Positions 55,301 through 63,106 of a stretch of 64,000 nucleotides of DNA are shown piece after piece. The position numbers were made by a program, and so were the translations under genes. The notes beneath the pieces are model-generated. The model saw only the letters and a program-made list of their open reading frames with translations. It made no database searches and was not told the DNA's origin. The stretch's first letter is position 1. Each line of letters begins with the position of its first letter. Source of the DNA: Paludibacter propionicigenes WB4 (GTDB lineage: Bacteria; Bacteroidota; Bacteroidia; Bacteroidales; Paludibacteraceae). The stretch covers positions 2,046,001 to 2,110,000 of the forward strand of contig NC_014734.1 of the NCBI RefSeq assembly GCF_000183135.1. Reading direction: 5' to 3'.

Positions 55301-55660
55301 GCGTGCAAAAGAACGAATAACCTGTTGAAAAAAACGGTCGATAGTGCTTATGGAAAAAGAAGAATAATCGTGCAAAATGCCGGTGAGAATCTTTTTAGCC
55401 TTTGCATTTACTCCTTCATCTGTTGGATAATCCTTTGAAATTAATCCTGCTCTATAATCCGATTTTTCTCCTTGCGACAACGCGAGCAACTCTTTCAGAA
55501 TGCGCGTTTTCATCTCGTCAGTGGCTTTGTTCGTAAACGTTACGGCCAGGATACGACGATGTGTCCGCTCCCGTCGAGCGTCGAACAGCAAGTGGATATA
55601 GTCTTGCGTAAGTCGGTATGTTTTGCCCGAACCGGCAGAGGCGCGATAGATATTGAGCAT
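52400..55660 (-). CDS. AddA-like UvrD-family helicase-nuclease
   Basis: A 1086-residue double-strand-break repair helicase. Walker A ASAGSGKTYRL lies at residues 7-17, and LAVTFTNKATDEMKTRI is motif Ia. Motif II has DEFQDTS, and VGDVKQSIYRWR is motif III. MTVHKSKGLDFKVVIMPF, motif V, and VYVAFTRAKNEL, motif VI, complete the SF1A set. The C-terminal PD-(D/E)xK nuclease carries RPDRVVINGNKATIVDYKFG with D1042 and K1044. This is the AddA/RecB-like architecture; the AddB partner is not in the window. The ATG at 55660 is chosen because a longer start uses TTG. Sampled stretches near 54900 have about 50% GC, above neighbouring genes. Confidence 0.9.
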   Translation of the reverse strand: MLNIYRASAGSGKTYRLTQDYIHLLFDARRERTHRRILAVTFTNKATDEMKTRILKELLALSQGEKSDYRAGLISKDYPTDEGVNAKAKKILTGILHDYSSFSISTIDRFFQQVIRSFARDIGVHGGYNLELDNTATLEQSVDNLFLDLSKDENKQLLQWLTAYAEERIEQSESWNMRNNIMELGREIFKESYQHKAEDTNRKLHEREFLTNYRKSLREIKTTFEAKVKQTATDGLNIMARNGLTHDDFAYKTTTTLEKLVKGKLEISARFTGFADDVTNCYTKSKPQEVKSAIESAYSNGLGKCFQQIVELLNVGIVEYNSALMVLKHINTLGILSDLAVQIKKLTDEQNTMLISDSNMLLNKIIDNSDTPFVYEKTGITIDNFMIDEFQDTSTLQWKNFHPLMANSLSAGKFNLVVGDVKQSIYRWRNSDWKLLDEQILNDFRPEQIHEENLETNWRSDKNIIDFNNSFFRRAASLLQSKLNENLEAVLPVYPSLEALKHKIEHAYANIHQQTSPKAGTGSVQINFIDSDENEAGWKAESLQRLPAMLEDLQSRGYRPADICILVRKNDEEQQVIHRLLSYKTTAEAKPGFCYDIMGNEGLLIGAAASVRFVLGILQLFVNPADSIQRTIVNYEYARGRQHKSENEALNACFVTENSNENILSALFSDEENERLKQVQHSSLFDMVEQIISLFGIGSWHNEAVFVQAFQDVVFRYTTGKTADLNSFLTWWKKNGGKQCISTPDNQNAMRIMTVHKSKGLDFKVVIMPFCDWDLDSRMRNILWCEPTVAPFNELPLLPIEYGSKLGKSIFAENYFDEQMHLFIDSLNIVYVAFTRAKNELICMAPAPKKELESLSNINSLSALLTTCFTVETPGLDNEIIPLSKFYDGTTKVFSLGEPTQAAYNDAKGADNNEKINSYPSVSSTDRLRIRHQSLDYLLENQQLTDSRLNYGLIMHDILRNITHKADQQKAILSMIREGRISESEAETVEVEMEKFWNLPQTNDWFATDTRVLNEITILTPRGEQYRPDRVVINGNKATIVDYKFGDKESKTYIQQVKQYMNLIAEMGYQTNGFVCYVSLGKIETV

Positions 55661-55724
55661 GAAAATCAACTATTAATTCAGTTAAGCATTGCTTCGACTA
55701 TCAATACAGCCCTAAACAATATAG

Positions 55725-55732
55725 CAAATGTA
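55725..55732 (-). promoter_or_regulatory. -7 box for the AddA-like gene
   Basis: TACATTTG on the minus strand, 64 bases before the chosen ATG; TTG lies about 23 bases further upstream. Confidence 0.45.
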
Positions 55733-55850
55733 GCTAAAAACAATGATTAATAAAACAAGTCACATTTATTCATTGCAATGCTCATGATATTTCTAAAGTG
55801 AGTAATACTTATATCGGATCAATTAACTTTCATTGCTGAATTCCTAACAA

Positions 55851-55884
55851 TAAAAAAAACCACAATCTTTAGTAAGTTGTGGTT
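55851..55884 (-). terminator. Minus-strand terminator downstream of the small gene
   Basis: On the minus strand AACCACAA pairs with TTGTGGTT, extended by CTT/AAG, and is followed by a run of eight T. The most likely upstream transcript is the small gene at 56051-56170. Confidence 0.75.
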
Positions 55885-55922
55885 CAACGAAATCGAGAAA
55901 ACTTCCCTTTTAACCTTGACAG

Positions 55923-55946
55923 AAGTTATCGAGGCTTCGATAACTT
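55923..55946. other. Perfect 10-bp hairpin AAGTTATCGA/TCGATAACTT
   Basis: A four-base loop separates the arms. It lies between the small gene and the terminator at 55851-55884, so the transcript would end in two stacked hairpins, which is compatible with a stable small RNA or a protected 3' end. Confidence 0.55.
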
Positions 55947-56050
55947 TTGCCTAGGTGTTGAGGTACTTTGTAAAAACAGATTAACATGTAAGGTTTGATA
56001 TGTTCATAACACTATAAAATATTAAAGCCAAACAAATATAAAAATAAATG

Positions 56051-56170
56051 TCACTTTTTAGGAGGATCAATCACAACTGGATTATCATCTTTAGGATCAT
56101 CTGTCGGTTTTTCAATATTCATAAATTGAACTGTTTTTCCTGACTCAAAAATAAAATTAATTGCATTCAT
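56051..56170 (-). CDS. Putative small protein of 39 residues
   Basis: An ATG-to-TGA frame of 40 codons. The N-terminal half, MNAINFIFESGKTVQF, is mildly hydrophobic and the C-terminal half is acidic then Pro/Lys-rich (DDPKDDNPVVIDPPKK). There is no signal peptide or recognised domain. Support for a real gene comes from an internal-stop-free frame in an otherwise AT-rich gap, a TTACTTTG box upstream at 56197-56204 (one mismatch to TAnnTTTG) and a strong terminator downstream. It lies between the AddA-like gene and the TPR/LuxR-like regulator gene on the same strand. No homologue is recognised. Chance occurrence is possible for a frame this short. Confidence 0.45.
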   Translation of the reverse strand: MNAINFIFESGKTVQFMNIEKPTDDPKDDNPVVIDPPKK

Positions 56171-56367
56171 ATTTATTTTGATTTATTATTATGTTGCAAA
56201 GTAACGCAAAAAAGAAACGCAAAATACGGAAACAGCAATATTTATTTTATATACATCGGCGTTTTTTAAGTGTATTTATACATCTGATAATAAACAAATT
56301 ACATACATAAAAAAAAGTGGCTATATATACATCCACTTTTTATATTAATAATTAACCTGAAAAACAC

Positions 56368-57978
56368 TCAAAATGAGCGAAGGAATTGGAGAAGGTTATC
56401 TTGATTCTGCAAATTGAGCTTCTTTCGTAGACGCCCTCTATGTATGTTAATAGACTCCGACTGCACATCGAGAATAGTTGCAATCATACCGGTATCAAAG
56501 TTAGCTAGAAGCAAGCAACAAATCAAAATATCCCTCTTTGTCAAGTTTGGATAAGCAGCTTCTAAACGGCTAGAAATATTGCGATGAGTCAAATCTATGT
56601 GACTCATTAGTTCTTCATAAAATGTGTCTAGCTGAGAATTTCTAACTCCAACAGTCTTTTCAACTTCAGATGCTGATGATCTCTTTATGGCGCGCGATCT
56701 GTATTGCTCAACATTCTTTAGTAATAAATGCTGCATTTTCATTTGTTGTTGCAGTAAGAAGTTATTTTCCTTCTCTTTTTCCTTTAAGGATCTTTCTTGC
56801 TCTAACATCTGATTTTGAACTATCAACTTCCGTTTATTAGATTTGATCCTCCAAAATAATAGTACAATACATAAAATACTTAGCAATAAAAGTGCGACTA
56901 AAAGAATAATTCCGTTCTGCTTATTTTCAATTATAAGACTCTTATTTTCAACAGATAATCGCTCAAATCTGTACTTTTTTTCCATTCCTGCAAAACTGGT
57001 ATTTAGTGCCTGATTCTGAATCGAATCCTTTAGTATTGCCACTTTCTTTGCATAATACAAAGATTCGGCTAAACGCCCTTGCTTCTCGTATAGCTCTTGC
57101 CAAAGCTTATAATAATCAACAATCATTACTCCCGGGCTCTTTACTTTGTTGAGATATATTCTAGCTGAATCCAATTGCCCTGATTTGACAAACATTCTTC
57201 CAATCAGGTACCATTTATTGTAGTCGTATAATGTGTCGTGGGTTATTGGTACTAATCTAAGATAATCCAATGCCTGTTTGAAATTCTTCTGTTTATAAGC
57301 TACAACACTCAGATTTCTATAAATTGATGACGTGAGTAAATTTTCATGAAGTGGAATAGCCATTTTTTCGGCAAGCGAGTAGTAATAAGTTGCGCTATCA
57401 TAGCTATTATTTAACCTTTCTCCACATCCGATTCCTATAAGAGTTAAGACTGAATTCCTAAGATCACTTGCTTTTTGAAAAGCTTTAAGGCCTAACTTGT
57501 TATAAACTATACAACTATCATTATTTCCCTGGCTCTGATACATATCTGCCTTGTCAGTGTATACAAGACCTTGTAATTTGGGATCATTACACTTCAATGC
57601 AAAATCCTGAGCTTTTAATAAAGCCATGGCCTGATTTCGAGTATTTCCCTGATTCTTCTCATAACGAGCAAGGTACAAATAAGCATAAGCTGCACGTACA
57701 GGCTCATTTTCATCATAATAAGCAGTAGCTATTTTAATCAGAGAGTCAGATTCAACCTTAATTTCATTTTTATCCAAAGCCTGGCTCATCAAAAGAGCAT
57801 ACAAAGCACGATTTTGCTTTAGCTTATATTTTTCGAGTTTAATTGCTCTTAGTATGCTTAAAGCAGAATCTGGAGCTGTTTCCATTAGTTTATCTGCTCG
57901 TATCAATTCTCTATCTGTAGAAGAACATGACACAAGAAATATACAGAGTAAGAATAGAACAAGCCGTACAAACTTCAT
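56368..57978 (-). CDS. Membrane-anchored TPR protein with C-terminal LuxR-like DNA-binding domain
   Basis: A 536-residue protein of a class common in Bacteroidales. The lipoprotein-like N-terminus (LVSCSS, about residue 18) is followed by several TPR-type helical repeats to about residue 340. A transmembrane helix lies at about 353-375 and a charged coiled coil follows to about 430. The last 65 residues contain a helix-turn-helix in NLTKRDILICCLLLAN, the linker MIATILDVQSESINIHRGRLRKKL, resembling LuxR-type DNA-binding domains. The layout suggests sensing by the TPR part outside the cytoplasm and transcription control inside. No cognate target is visible; the small gene 197 bases downstream is a candidate. 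A -7 box is at 58028-58035. Confidence 0.82.
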   Translation of the reverse strand: MKFVRLVLFLLCIFLVSCSSTDRELIRADKLMETAPDSALSILRAIKLEKYKLKQNRALYALLMSQALDKNEIKVESDSLIKIATAYYDENEPVRAAYAYLYLARYEKNQGNTRNQAMALLKAQDFALKCNDPKLQGLVYTDKADMYQSQGNNDSCIVYNKLGLKAFQKASDLRNSVLTLIGIGCGERLNNSYDSATYYYSLAEKMAIPLHENLLTSSIYRNLSVVAYKQKNFKQALDYLRLVPITHDTLYDYNKWYLIGRMFVKSGQLDSARIYLNKVKSPGVMIVDYYKLWQELYEKQGRLAESLYYAKKVAILKDSIQNQALNTSFAGMEKKYRFERLSVENKSLIIENKQNGIILLVALLLLSILCIVLLFWRIKSNKRKLIVQNQMLEQERSLKEKEKENNFLLQQQMKMQHLLLKNVEQYRSRAIKRSSASEVEKTVGVRNSQLDTFYEELMSHIDLTHRNISSRLEAAYPNLTKRDILICCLLLANFDTGMIATILDVQSESINIHRGRLRKKLNLQNQDNLLQFLRSF

Positions 57979-58027
57979 AAACTGGAAATTAGGATTGAAA
58001 ATAAATTCCCTACATGATTGGGAGTTA

Positions 58028-58056
58028 CAAAATTATCAAAAAATATCGACGCGCAA
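58028..58056 (-). promoter_or_regulatory. Promoter of the TPR regulator gene with nearby direct repeat
   Basis: TAATTTTG (58028-58035) and TTG (58054-58056) on the minus strand are 18 bases apart. GCAATTCA occurs twice (58053-58060 and 58063-58070), overlapping the -33 region, and may be an operator. Confidence 0.45.
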
Positions 58057-58070
58057 TTCATTGCAATTCA

Positions 58071-58283
58071 AAAGTTTCATAAAGATGTAATACAAAAGCG
58101 TTTATTTATTGAAAATACCAATGAAGAATCCAATTTACCTACATATTCCGATTTTTAAATGCTATCTTTGTTGAAAACAGCAATTTACAAATATGAGATA
58201 CTGGACGGTGTGTTTAAAAGTCCCTGTTTAGGGATTATCTGTCTTGTTTTTAATACGAAAATTCCATTAAATTCGAATTTTAT
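58071..58283 (+). other. Intergenic region with ppk1 leader
   Basis: The region between divergent genes holds the ppk1 -7 box at 58163-58170 and a leader of about 105 bases containing a small hairpin, TCCCTGTTTAGGGA, at about 58224-58237. No other gene is seen. Confidence 0.5.
58163..58170 (+). promoter_or_regulatory. -7 box for ppk1-ppx
   Basis: TATCTTTG fits TAnnTTTG. The resulting leader is about 105 bases, longer than most in this window. Confidence 0.6.
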
Positions 58284-60374
58284 ATGATTAGAAAAGTACG
58301 AAAAAATTACATCGTAAACAGGGATGTCAGTTGGATGTATTTCAATCGAAGGATATTGGATGAGGCTGCCAATAAAACTAATCCGTTACTTGAACGATTG
58401 AGCTTCCTGGGCATCTACTCCAATAATTTAGATGAGTTTTTTCGTGTGCGCATAGCAACTCTTCGTCGCATGGTAGAAATAGAAGAAAATATCCATCATG
58501 TAAACGTAGATTCAAATAAAACTCTCAAGAAGGTTCTTAGATTAAATGAAACATACAACAAAGATTTTGAAGCCACTTTTCTGGAACTCCGGAAAGAGCT
58601 TCAGCAGGAGAATATCTATTTATTAAATGAATCGCAACTATCAGTTGAACAAGAAGAATTTGTTGATGCTTTTTATCGTGAAGAGTTGATGAACTCACTT
58701 TTCCCAATTTTGGTTACGCGTATGTTGGTTCAACCGGAGCTAAATGACAAAAGTATTTATCTGGCTGTAAAGATCTCTGATATTGTGAAATCCGACAAAA
58801 AAAACAGAAAAGAATATGCTTTAATTGAAATTCCTACCGGTGAATTCTCCCGATTTTTAGTCTTACCGAAAGAAGATGGTAAAGATTGTATAATGTTTCT
58901 AGACGATGTAATTCGTTTTTGTTTGCCACGTATTTTTGCTCAATTCAACCATGACAAATACGAAGCTTACACAATTAAAATTACGCGGGATGCTGAAATG
59001 GAACTGGACAACAGAGCGTATCAAAGTGTTTTAGACAAGGTCTCGAAAGCTGTGAAGAGCAGAAAAAGCGGACTCCCTGTACGTTTTGTTTATGATAGAG
59101 AAATACCCGCAGACCTTCTTAGGTTCACCCAAAAACTACTCAAAATAAGTAAAAACGATGTGCATGTTTGCAGTGGAAGGTATCATAATCTAAAAGATTT
59201 GATGTCTTTTCCGTCACTCAAACGAAAAGAATTAAAATATAGCAACCATCCTCCAATACCAATACTTGCGTTTGATGAGTCGGTAAGTTTGATTTCACTT
59301 ATTCGCAGAAAAGATCAGTATCTGCATTTTCCATATCATAGCTTCGATAATTTTATTCGGCTTCTGCGCGAGTCGGCTATAAATCCGGATGTAAAGGAAA
59401 TTAAAATAAGCATTTACCGTTTAGCTAAAAACTCGAAAGTAATAAAAGCGTTGATGTGTGCCGCCCTAAATGGTAAAAAGGTGACGGCTATGGTTGAATT
59501 GTTGGCGAGGTTTGACGAGTCATCGAATATCAATTGGGCAAAAAAAATGCAAGATGCCGGGATTAAGGTGATATTGGGAGTAGAGGGTCTTAAAGTACAT
59601 TCAAAACTGGCTCACATTACAGCTAGGAAAGGAAATATAGCTTGTATCGGTACAGGTAATTTTCATGAAGGTACGGCAACAGTCTATACCGATTTTACCT
59701 TGATGACAGCTCATAAAGCCATTGTTGATGAAGTGGAAAGCATTTTTGAATTTCTGGAACAACCGTATCTCAATCCTACGTTTAAACAATTAATTGTTGC
59801 ACCGCAATACATGCGCAAGAAAATCATCAGTTTAATAAAAACGGAGATAGATAATGCAAAAAAAGGCAAACCTGCTTATATATATTGTAAGATAAACCAC
59901 ATTGTTGATGAAAAAATAGTGGAAAAATTGTATGAAGCATCCGGTGCGGGCGTTAAAATAAAACTGCTGGTGAGAGGCAATTGCTCAATCACTACGGGCA
60001 TTAAAGGCATTAGTGAAAACATTCGGGCACTCGGTATCATCGATCGTCATCTGGAACATTCCAGAATACTGATCTTTGCCAATGGAGGCGAAGAGCGGTA
60101 TTATATCGGCTCAGCCGATTGGATGTCGCGGAATCTGGACAACCGGGTGGAAGTATACACCCCAATTTATGATCGGGAAATTCAGAAACAGCTCAAAACA
60201 ATTATAGAATTTGGGCTGAGAGACAACGTGAAAGCACGAATTATTGATGGGTCAGGCAAAAACAATATAAACGGCTCCGATGACGAATCACCTTTCAGGT
60301 CGCAAGAGGAACTATACCTGCTGTACAAAAACAATTATGAAAAGAGCTTGTTTGATGAACAGTCAAGCTTATAA
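58284..60374 (+). CDS. ppk1: Polyphosphate kinase 1
   Basis: PPK1, 696 residues, makes polyphosphate from ATP reversibly at the membrane periphery. The N-terminal domain starts NRDVSWMYFNRRILDEA and includes NNLDEFFRVR. Two phospholipase-D-like domains follow. The autophosphorylated His is H439 in KVHSKLAH, and the second is H592 in EHSRILIFANGG. GTGNFHEGTATVYTDF and the WMSRNLDNRVEVYTP segment are hallmarks. The length is normal. The ppx gene follows after 23 bases, so synthesis and breakdown of polyphosphate are co-expressed. A degenerate CHAD-like gene converges on them. Confidence 0.97.
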   Translation: MIRKVRKNYIVNRDVSWMYFNRRILDEAANKTNPLLERLSFLGIYSNNLDEFFRVRIATLRRMVEIEENIHHVNVDSNKTLKKVLRLNETYNKDFEATFLELRKELQQENIYLLNESQLSVEQEEFVDAFYREELMNSLFPILVTRMLVQPELNDKSIYLAVKISDIVKSDKKNRKEYALIEIPTGEFSRFLVLPKEDGKDCIMFLDDVIRFCLPRIFAQFNHDKYEAYTIKITRDAEMELDNRAYQSVLDKVSKAVKSRKSGLPVRFVYDREIPADLLRFTQKLLKISKNDVHVCSGRYHNLKDLMSFPSLKRKELKYSNHPPIPILAFDESVSLISLIRRKDQYLHFPYHSFDNFIRLLRESAINPDVKEIKISIYRLAKNSKVIKALMCAALNGKKVTAMVELLARFDESSNINWAKKMQDAGIKVILGVEGLKVHSKLAHITARKGNIACIGTGNFHEGTATVYTDFTLMTAHKAIVDEVESIFEFLEQPYLNPTFKQLIVAPQYMRKKIISLIKTEIDNAKKGKPAYIYCKINHIVDEKIVEKLYEASGAGVKIKLLVRGNCSITTGIKGISENIRALGIIDRHLEHSRILIFANGGEERYYIGSADWMSRNLDNRVEVYTPIYDREIQKQLKTIIEFGLRDNVKARIIDGSGKNNINGSDDESPFRSQEELYLLYKNNYEKSLFDEQSSL

Positions 60375-60397
60375 CTAACAACCAATAATAGATAAAT

Positions 60398-61330
60398 ATG
60401 AGTAGTATCCAATTTGCAGCCATAGACATAGGTTCTAACGCTGTTCGCCTTTTGATAAAAAGCATAGAGCCCGGAGATTCGACAGAAACATTTACGAAAG
60501 TATTAATGGTTCGCGTTCCGCTGCGTCTAGGTCAGGAGTCATTCGTCACAGGGAAAATAAGTAATGATAAAGCCAAGCAATTAGTAAGACTCATGAAAGC
60601 CTTCAAACAATTGATAAAGATCTACGATATTGAAGATTACAGAGCCTGTGCCACCGCAGCAATGCGAGATGCAAAAAATACTAAAGAATTAGTCAAAGAA
60701 ATCAATAAAGAGACAAATATAAAAATAGAAATTATATCGGGGCAAGAAGAAGCCGCGATTATTTACGAAAGTCATTTTGCAGACAGCTTAAATAAAGAGT
60801 TGAATTACATATATGTAGACGTGGGCGGAGGTAGCACCGAGATAAGTGTGATAACAAAAGGAGAACTGATTGAATCTAAATCCTACGATATCGGGACGGT
60901 TAGACTGCTCAATAATAAAGTAAAAAGTGAAGAGTACGAGAGATTAAACGCCGATCTATCGGAACTAAAAGTCTTGTATAAATTCAATGATATTATAGGC
61001 TCAGGCGGAAACATCATAAAATTAAACACTCTGGCCAAAGTTCGCAAAAACAACAAGCTCTCCCTCGTAAAACTGGAAGAATTAAACACCCAACTGAAAG
61101 CTCTTACAGTAGATGAGCGCAAAGCCACTTTCAAATTAAAACCAGACAGGGCGGACGTGATAACGCTGGCAGCAGACATTTATACTGATGTGGCAAAGGG
61201 CGTAGGTGCCGGTAGCATAATCGTACCAACAATCGGATTGAGCGATGGGATTATACACATGCTTTACATGAAATGGAAAGATAAAAATCTGGTTAACCAG
61301 AGTTCAGAATTGGAAGATAATCAATCATAA
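60398..61330 (+). CDS. ppx: Exopolyphosphatase (Ppx/GppA family)
   Basis: A 310-residue protein of the Ppx/GppA phosphatase fold, which removes terminal phosphate from polyphosphate, and in some members from pppGpp. The actin-like phosphate-binding loops are AAIDIGSNAVRLLI at the N-terminus and VDVGGGSTEISVI near residues 136-148; GSGGNI follows further on. It has only the two-domain catalytic core and lacks the C-terminal HD and extra domains of long E. coli Ppx, giving the short form common in Bacteroidetes. It begins 23 bases after ppk1. Whether it prefers polyphosphate or pppGpp cannot be told, though its place beside ppk1 supports polyphosphate. Confidence 0.93.
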   Translation: MSSIQFAAIDIGSNAVRLLIKSIEPGDSTETFTKVLMVRVPLRLGQESFVTGKISNDKAKQLVRLMKAFKQLIKIYDIEDYRACATAAMRDAKNTKELVKEINKETNIKIEIISGQEEAAIIYESHFADSLNKELNYIYVDVGGGSTEISVITKGELIESKSYDIGTVRLLNNKVKSEEYERLNADLSELKVLYKFNDIIGSGGNIIKLNTLAKVRKNNKLSLVKLEELNTQLKALTVDERKATFKLKPDRADVITLAADIYTDVAKGVGAGSIIVPTIGLSDGIIHMLYMKWKDKNLVNQSSELEDNQS

Positions 61331-61341
61331 ACGACTCAACA

Positions 61342-61384
61342 AACCCCGTTAAGCAGATTAGAATCAGCTTGACGGGGTTGTTTT
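61342..61384. terminator. Bidirectional terminator between ppx and the CHAD-like gene
   Basis: A 13-bp stem, AACCCCGTTAAGC with GCTTGACGGGGTT, one wobble, followed by GTTTT. The converging genes share it. Confidence 0.85.
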
Positions 61385-61391
61385 AATCATA

Positions 61392-62141
61392 TTATTTCAG
61401 AAGAATGACAGCTCTGCAATCTGCTATTAATTCCTCTTTCTGACTATCTAATCTTTCGATTAATATATTTTGATTGAGCTCAAGAGTTTCAGTAACATTC
61501 TCTTCTGTAAGCTTTTCTTTTTTGTAGAATTTTTTCATATTCTGAATCAATGCTTCGAAATAAAGTATTTCTTCGAAAGCTTCCTGATAAAGCCTCAACT
61601 TCACAAGCTTGGATCTATCAATATTATCAATGTACGACAAAACATCCACAATAGTTTGAAACTTATTGAATTTCACCTGAACGCTTAATATATCCTCTGC
61701 ATCCTCGATACTCTCTATCGACAAACGCTCAATAATTTTGTAGAAGTATTTATCAAATTTTCTATATATCTTGTCCTTGTCTATTTCCTTCTTTTTTATT
61801 GCAGGAAACTTAAGCTTTTTCCTTTTACTGAATTTATGCAACTTTTCCTCTAATTTCAGTTTCCGTTTAACGAGAATGTCAAGATATTCTTTCGCCTCTA
61901 ACGAGCTTTCCACACTTTGTAGCTTTACTATCTGAGCCTGAATACACTTTGTTTTTTCTAATAATTTATGCGCGAGTACGGCATTCTTTACCTGAGCAGG
62001 CTTAATTTGACAGGAAGCAAGTATAGAAAAGATGCTGGATAAAATTTCTCTTTTCTTCTGAATATCAGCTTCTGTCAGACTATCTTCAATTAACTGATAA
62101 TCATTAACCAACAGGTTGTAGTTTTGAATAATCATGTTCAT
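61392..62141 (-). CDS. Helical protein, possible degenerate CHAD domain
   Basis: A 249-residue, almost entirely helical, Lys- and Glu-rich protein without signal peptide or membrane span. It is not clearly recognised. Its second half, with a helix at VKFNKFQTIVDVLSY and then KLVKLRLYQEAFEEILYFEA, has the spacing of the second repeat of CHAD domains, which bind polyphosphate and are often encoded beside ppk and ppx. The first half may hold a matching repeat near VKNAVLAHKLLEK. However, only two histidines are found, so the family name is stretched. It converges on the ppk1-ppx operon. Start at 62141 is the first ATG after a TTG-led frame; the next, 62135, is also possible. Confidence 0.4.
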   Translation of the reverse strand: MNMIIQNYNLLVNDYQLIEDSLTEADIQKKREILSSIFSILASCQIKPAQVKNAVLAHKLLEKTKCIQAQIVKLQSVESSLEAKEYLDILVKRKLKLEEKLHKFSKRKKLKFPAIKKKEIDKDKIYRKFDKYFYKIIERLSIESIEDAEDILSVQVKFNKFQTIVDVLSYIDNIDRSKLVKLRLYQEAFEEILYFEALIQNMKKFYKKEKLTEENVTETLELNQNILIERLDSQKEELIADCRAVILLK

Positions 62142-62150
62142 AATTCGGGT

Positions 62151-62158
62151 CAAAGCTA
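62151..62158 (-). promoter_or_regulatory. -7 box for the CHAD-like gene
   Basis: TAGCTTTG on the minus strand fits TAnnTTTG. It ends about ten bases from the chosen ATG, implying a leader of only a few bases. Confidence 0.45.
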
Positions 62159-62455
62159 AATGATAAAATAAATTCGTTTGGGTTTTGAGCTTTTCAATGT
62201 CAGGAATCGCAATTTTGCTGTTTTAATGGAGATTTTTTTCATTATATCATCACAAAGAAAAACTTACAGAAACCTGAAAAACAAATATAACAACAATAAC
62301 CACTCGGTCATTAAAATTTTGCGCAAGTATAGGCAAAAGAGCCATTTATATAGCAAAACACGATAAAATAAGTCCCGATTTGTAACCTTATTATAACATC
62401 GCTGCTAGGGTGGCTACTAATCGGAGCTTAAATTGATATCGGCAAAAGAATGACT
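62159..62455. other. Intergenic region before the CHAD-like gene
   Basis: About 300 AT-rich bases with no supported gene, repeat or hairpin. An open frame at 62178-62366 has no domain, promoter or codon bias and is not called. Confidence 0.5.
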
Positions 62456-63079
62456 TTATTTTTTACTCAATGCAAAAACTACCCAACTTTTTCCCCATGT
62501 AGGTGTCAGCAACATTGAATCCTGCGCTGCAAACAGAGCTGAAGCTTTCTCTATGTCTTTCGGAAAGTTATCGTACGTTTGTTGGAGATACTTTGCCATG
62601 TCATTTTTAAATAAAGCAGACAGAATAATAGCTCTGGGATTATTCGGGTTTATTGCCAACGCTGTTGCGTACGCACTGACTATTTCTCCCGAGTACTTCG
62701 GTCCATTGATTTGAGGATCAAGAGCCATAAGCGCATAAAGTCTCAATCCTTTCAATGTAAAAAACTCCGATTTATCAATATCTTTCAATTCAGAAAATTT
62801 ATTCAAATAAGTTTCGGCTTCGGCAAGATATTTAGTTTTTTTGTCAACATCCGGAGTAACCAAAGATAACTGAATATCCACATAAGCCAGATAATAAGTT
62901 GCAAGTGACAACTGAGGCTGAGCTAACAAGAACCTTTCAAGTTGGCTCCTGACTTGAATATAGTCAGAAACACGCTGTGCCTTGTTTACATTTTGAACCA
63001 CAGGCGCAAAATCCTGTGCAGAAAGAACAATCGAGAACAATAATAATAAGCTGGTCAAAAAACATTTAATTGATTTCAT
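62456..63079 (-). CDS. Exported TPR-like protein of unknown function
   Basis: A 207-residue protein with a signal peptide (about residues 1-21, ending LSAQ), predicted periplasmic. The mature part is helical and TPR-like: LERFLLAQPQLSLATYYLAYVD, LAEAETYLNKFSELKDIDKS and AYATALAINPNNPRAIILSA are paired helices with typical repeat spacing. No catalytic motif is visible. It lies 27 bases downstream of a TonB-dependent receptor gene on the same strand, so it is probably made with that receptor; in Bacteroidetes such proteins often accompany outer-membrane transporters. The function is unknown. Confidence 0.75.
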   Translation of the reverse strand: MKSIKCFLTSLLLLFSIVLSAQDFAPVVQNVNKAQRVSDYIQVRSQLERFLLAQPQLSLATYYLAYVDIQLSLVTPDVDKKTKYLAEAETYLNKFSELKDIDKSEFFTLKGLRLYALMALDPQINGPKYSGEIVSAYATALAINPNNPRAIILSALFKNDMAKYLQQTYDNFPKDIEKASALFAAQDSMLLTPTWGKSWVVFALSKK

Positions 63080-63106
63080 TTTAATTGGATTTTAAATATT
63101 AATAAT

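Noticed and set aside
62178-62366. 62-codon open frame downstream of the CHAD-like promoter
   Set aside because: Asn/Lys-rich product of AT-rich DNA, no promoter or homology seen.
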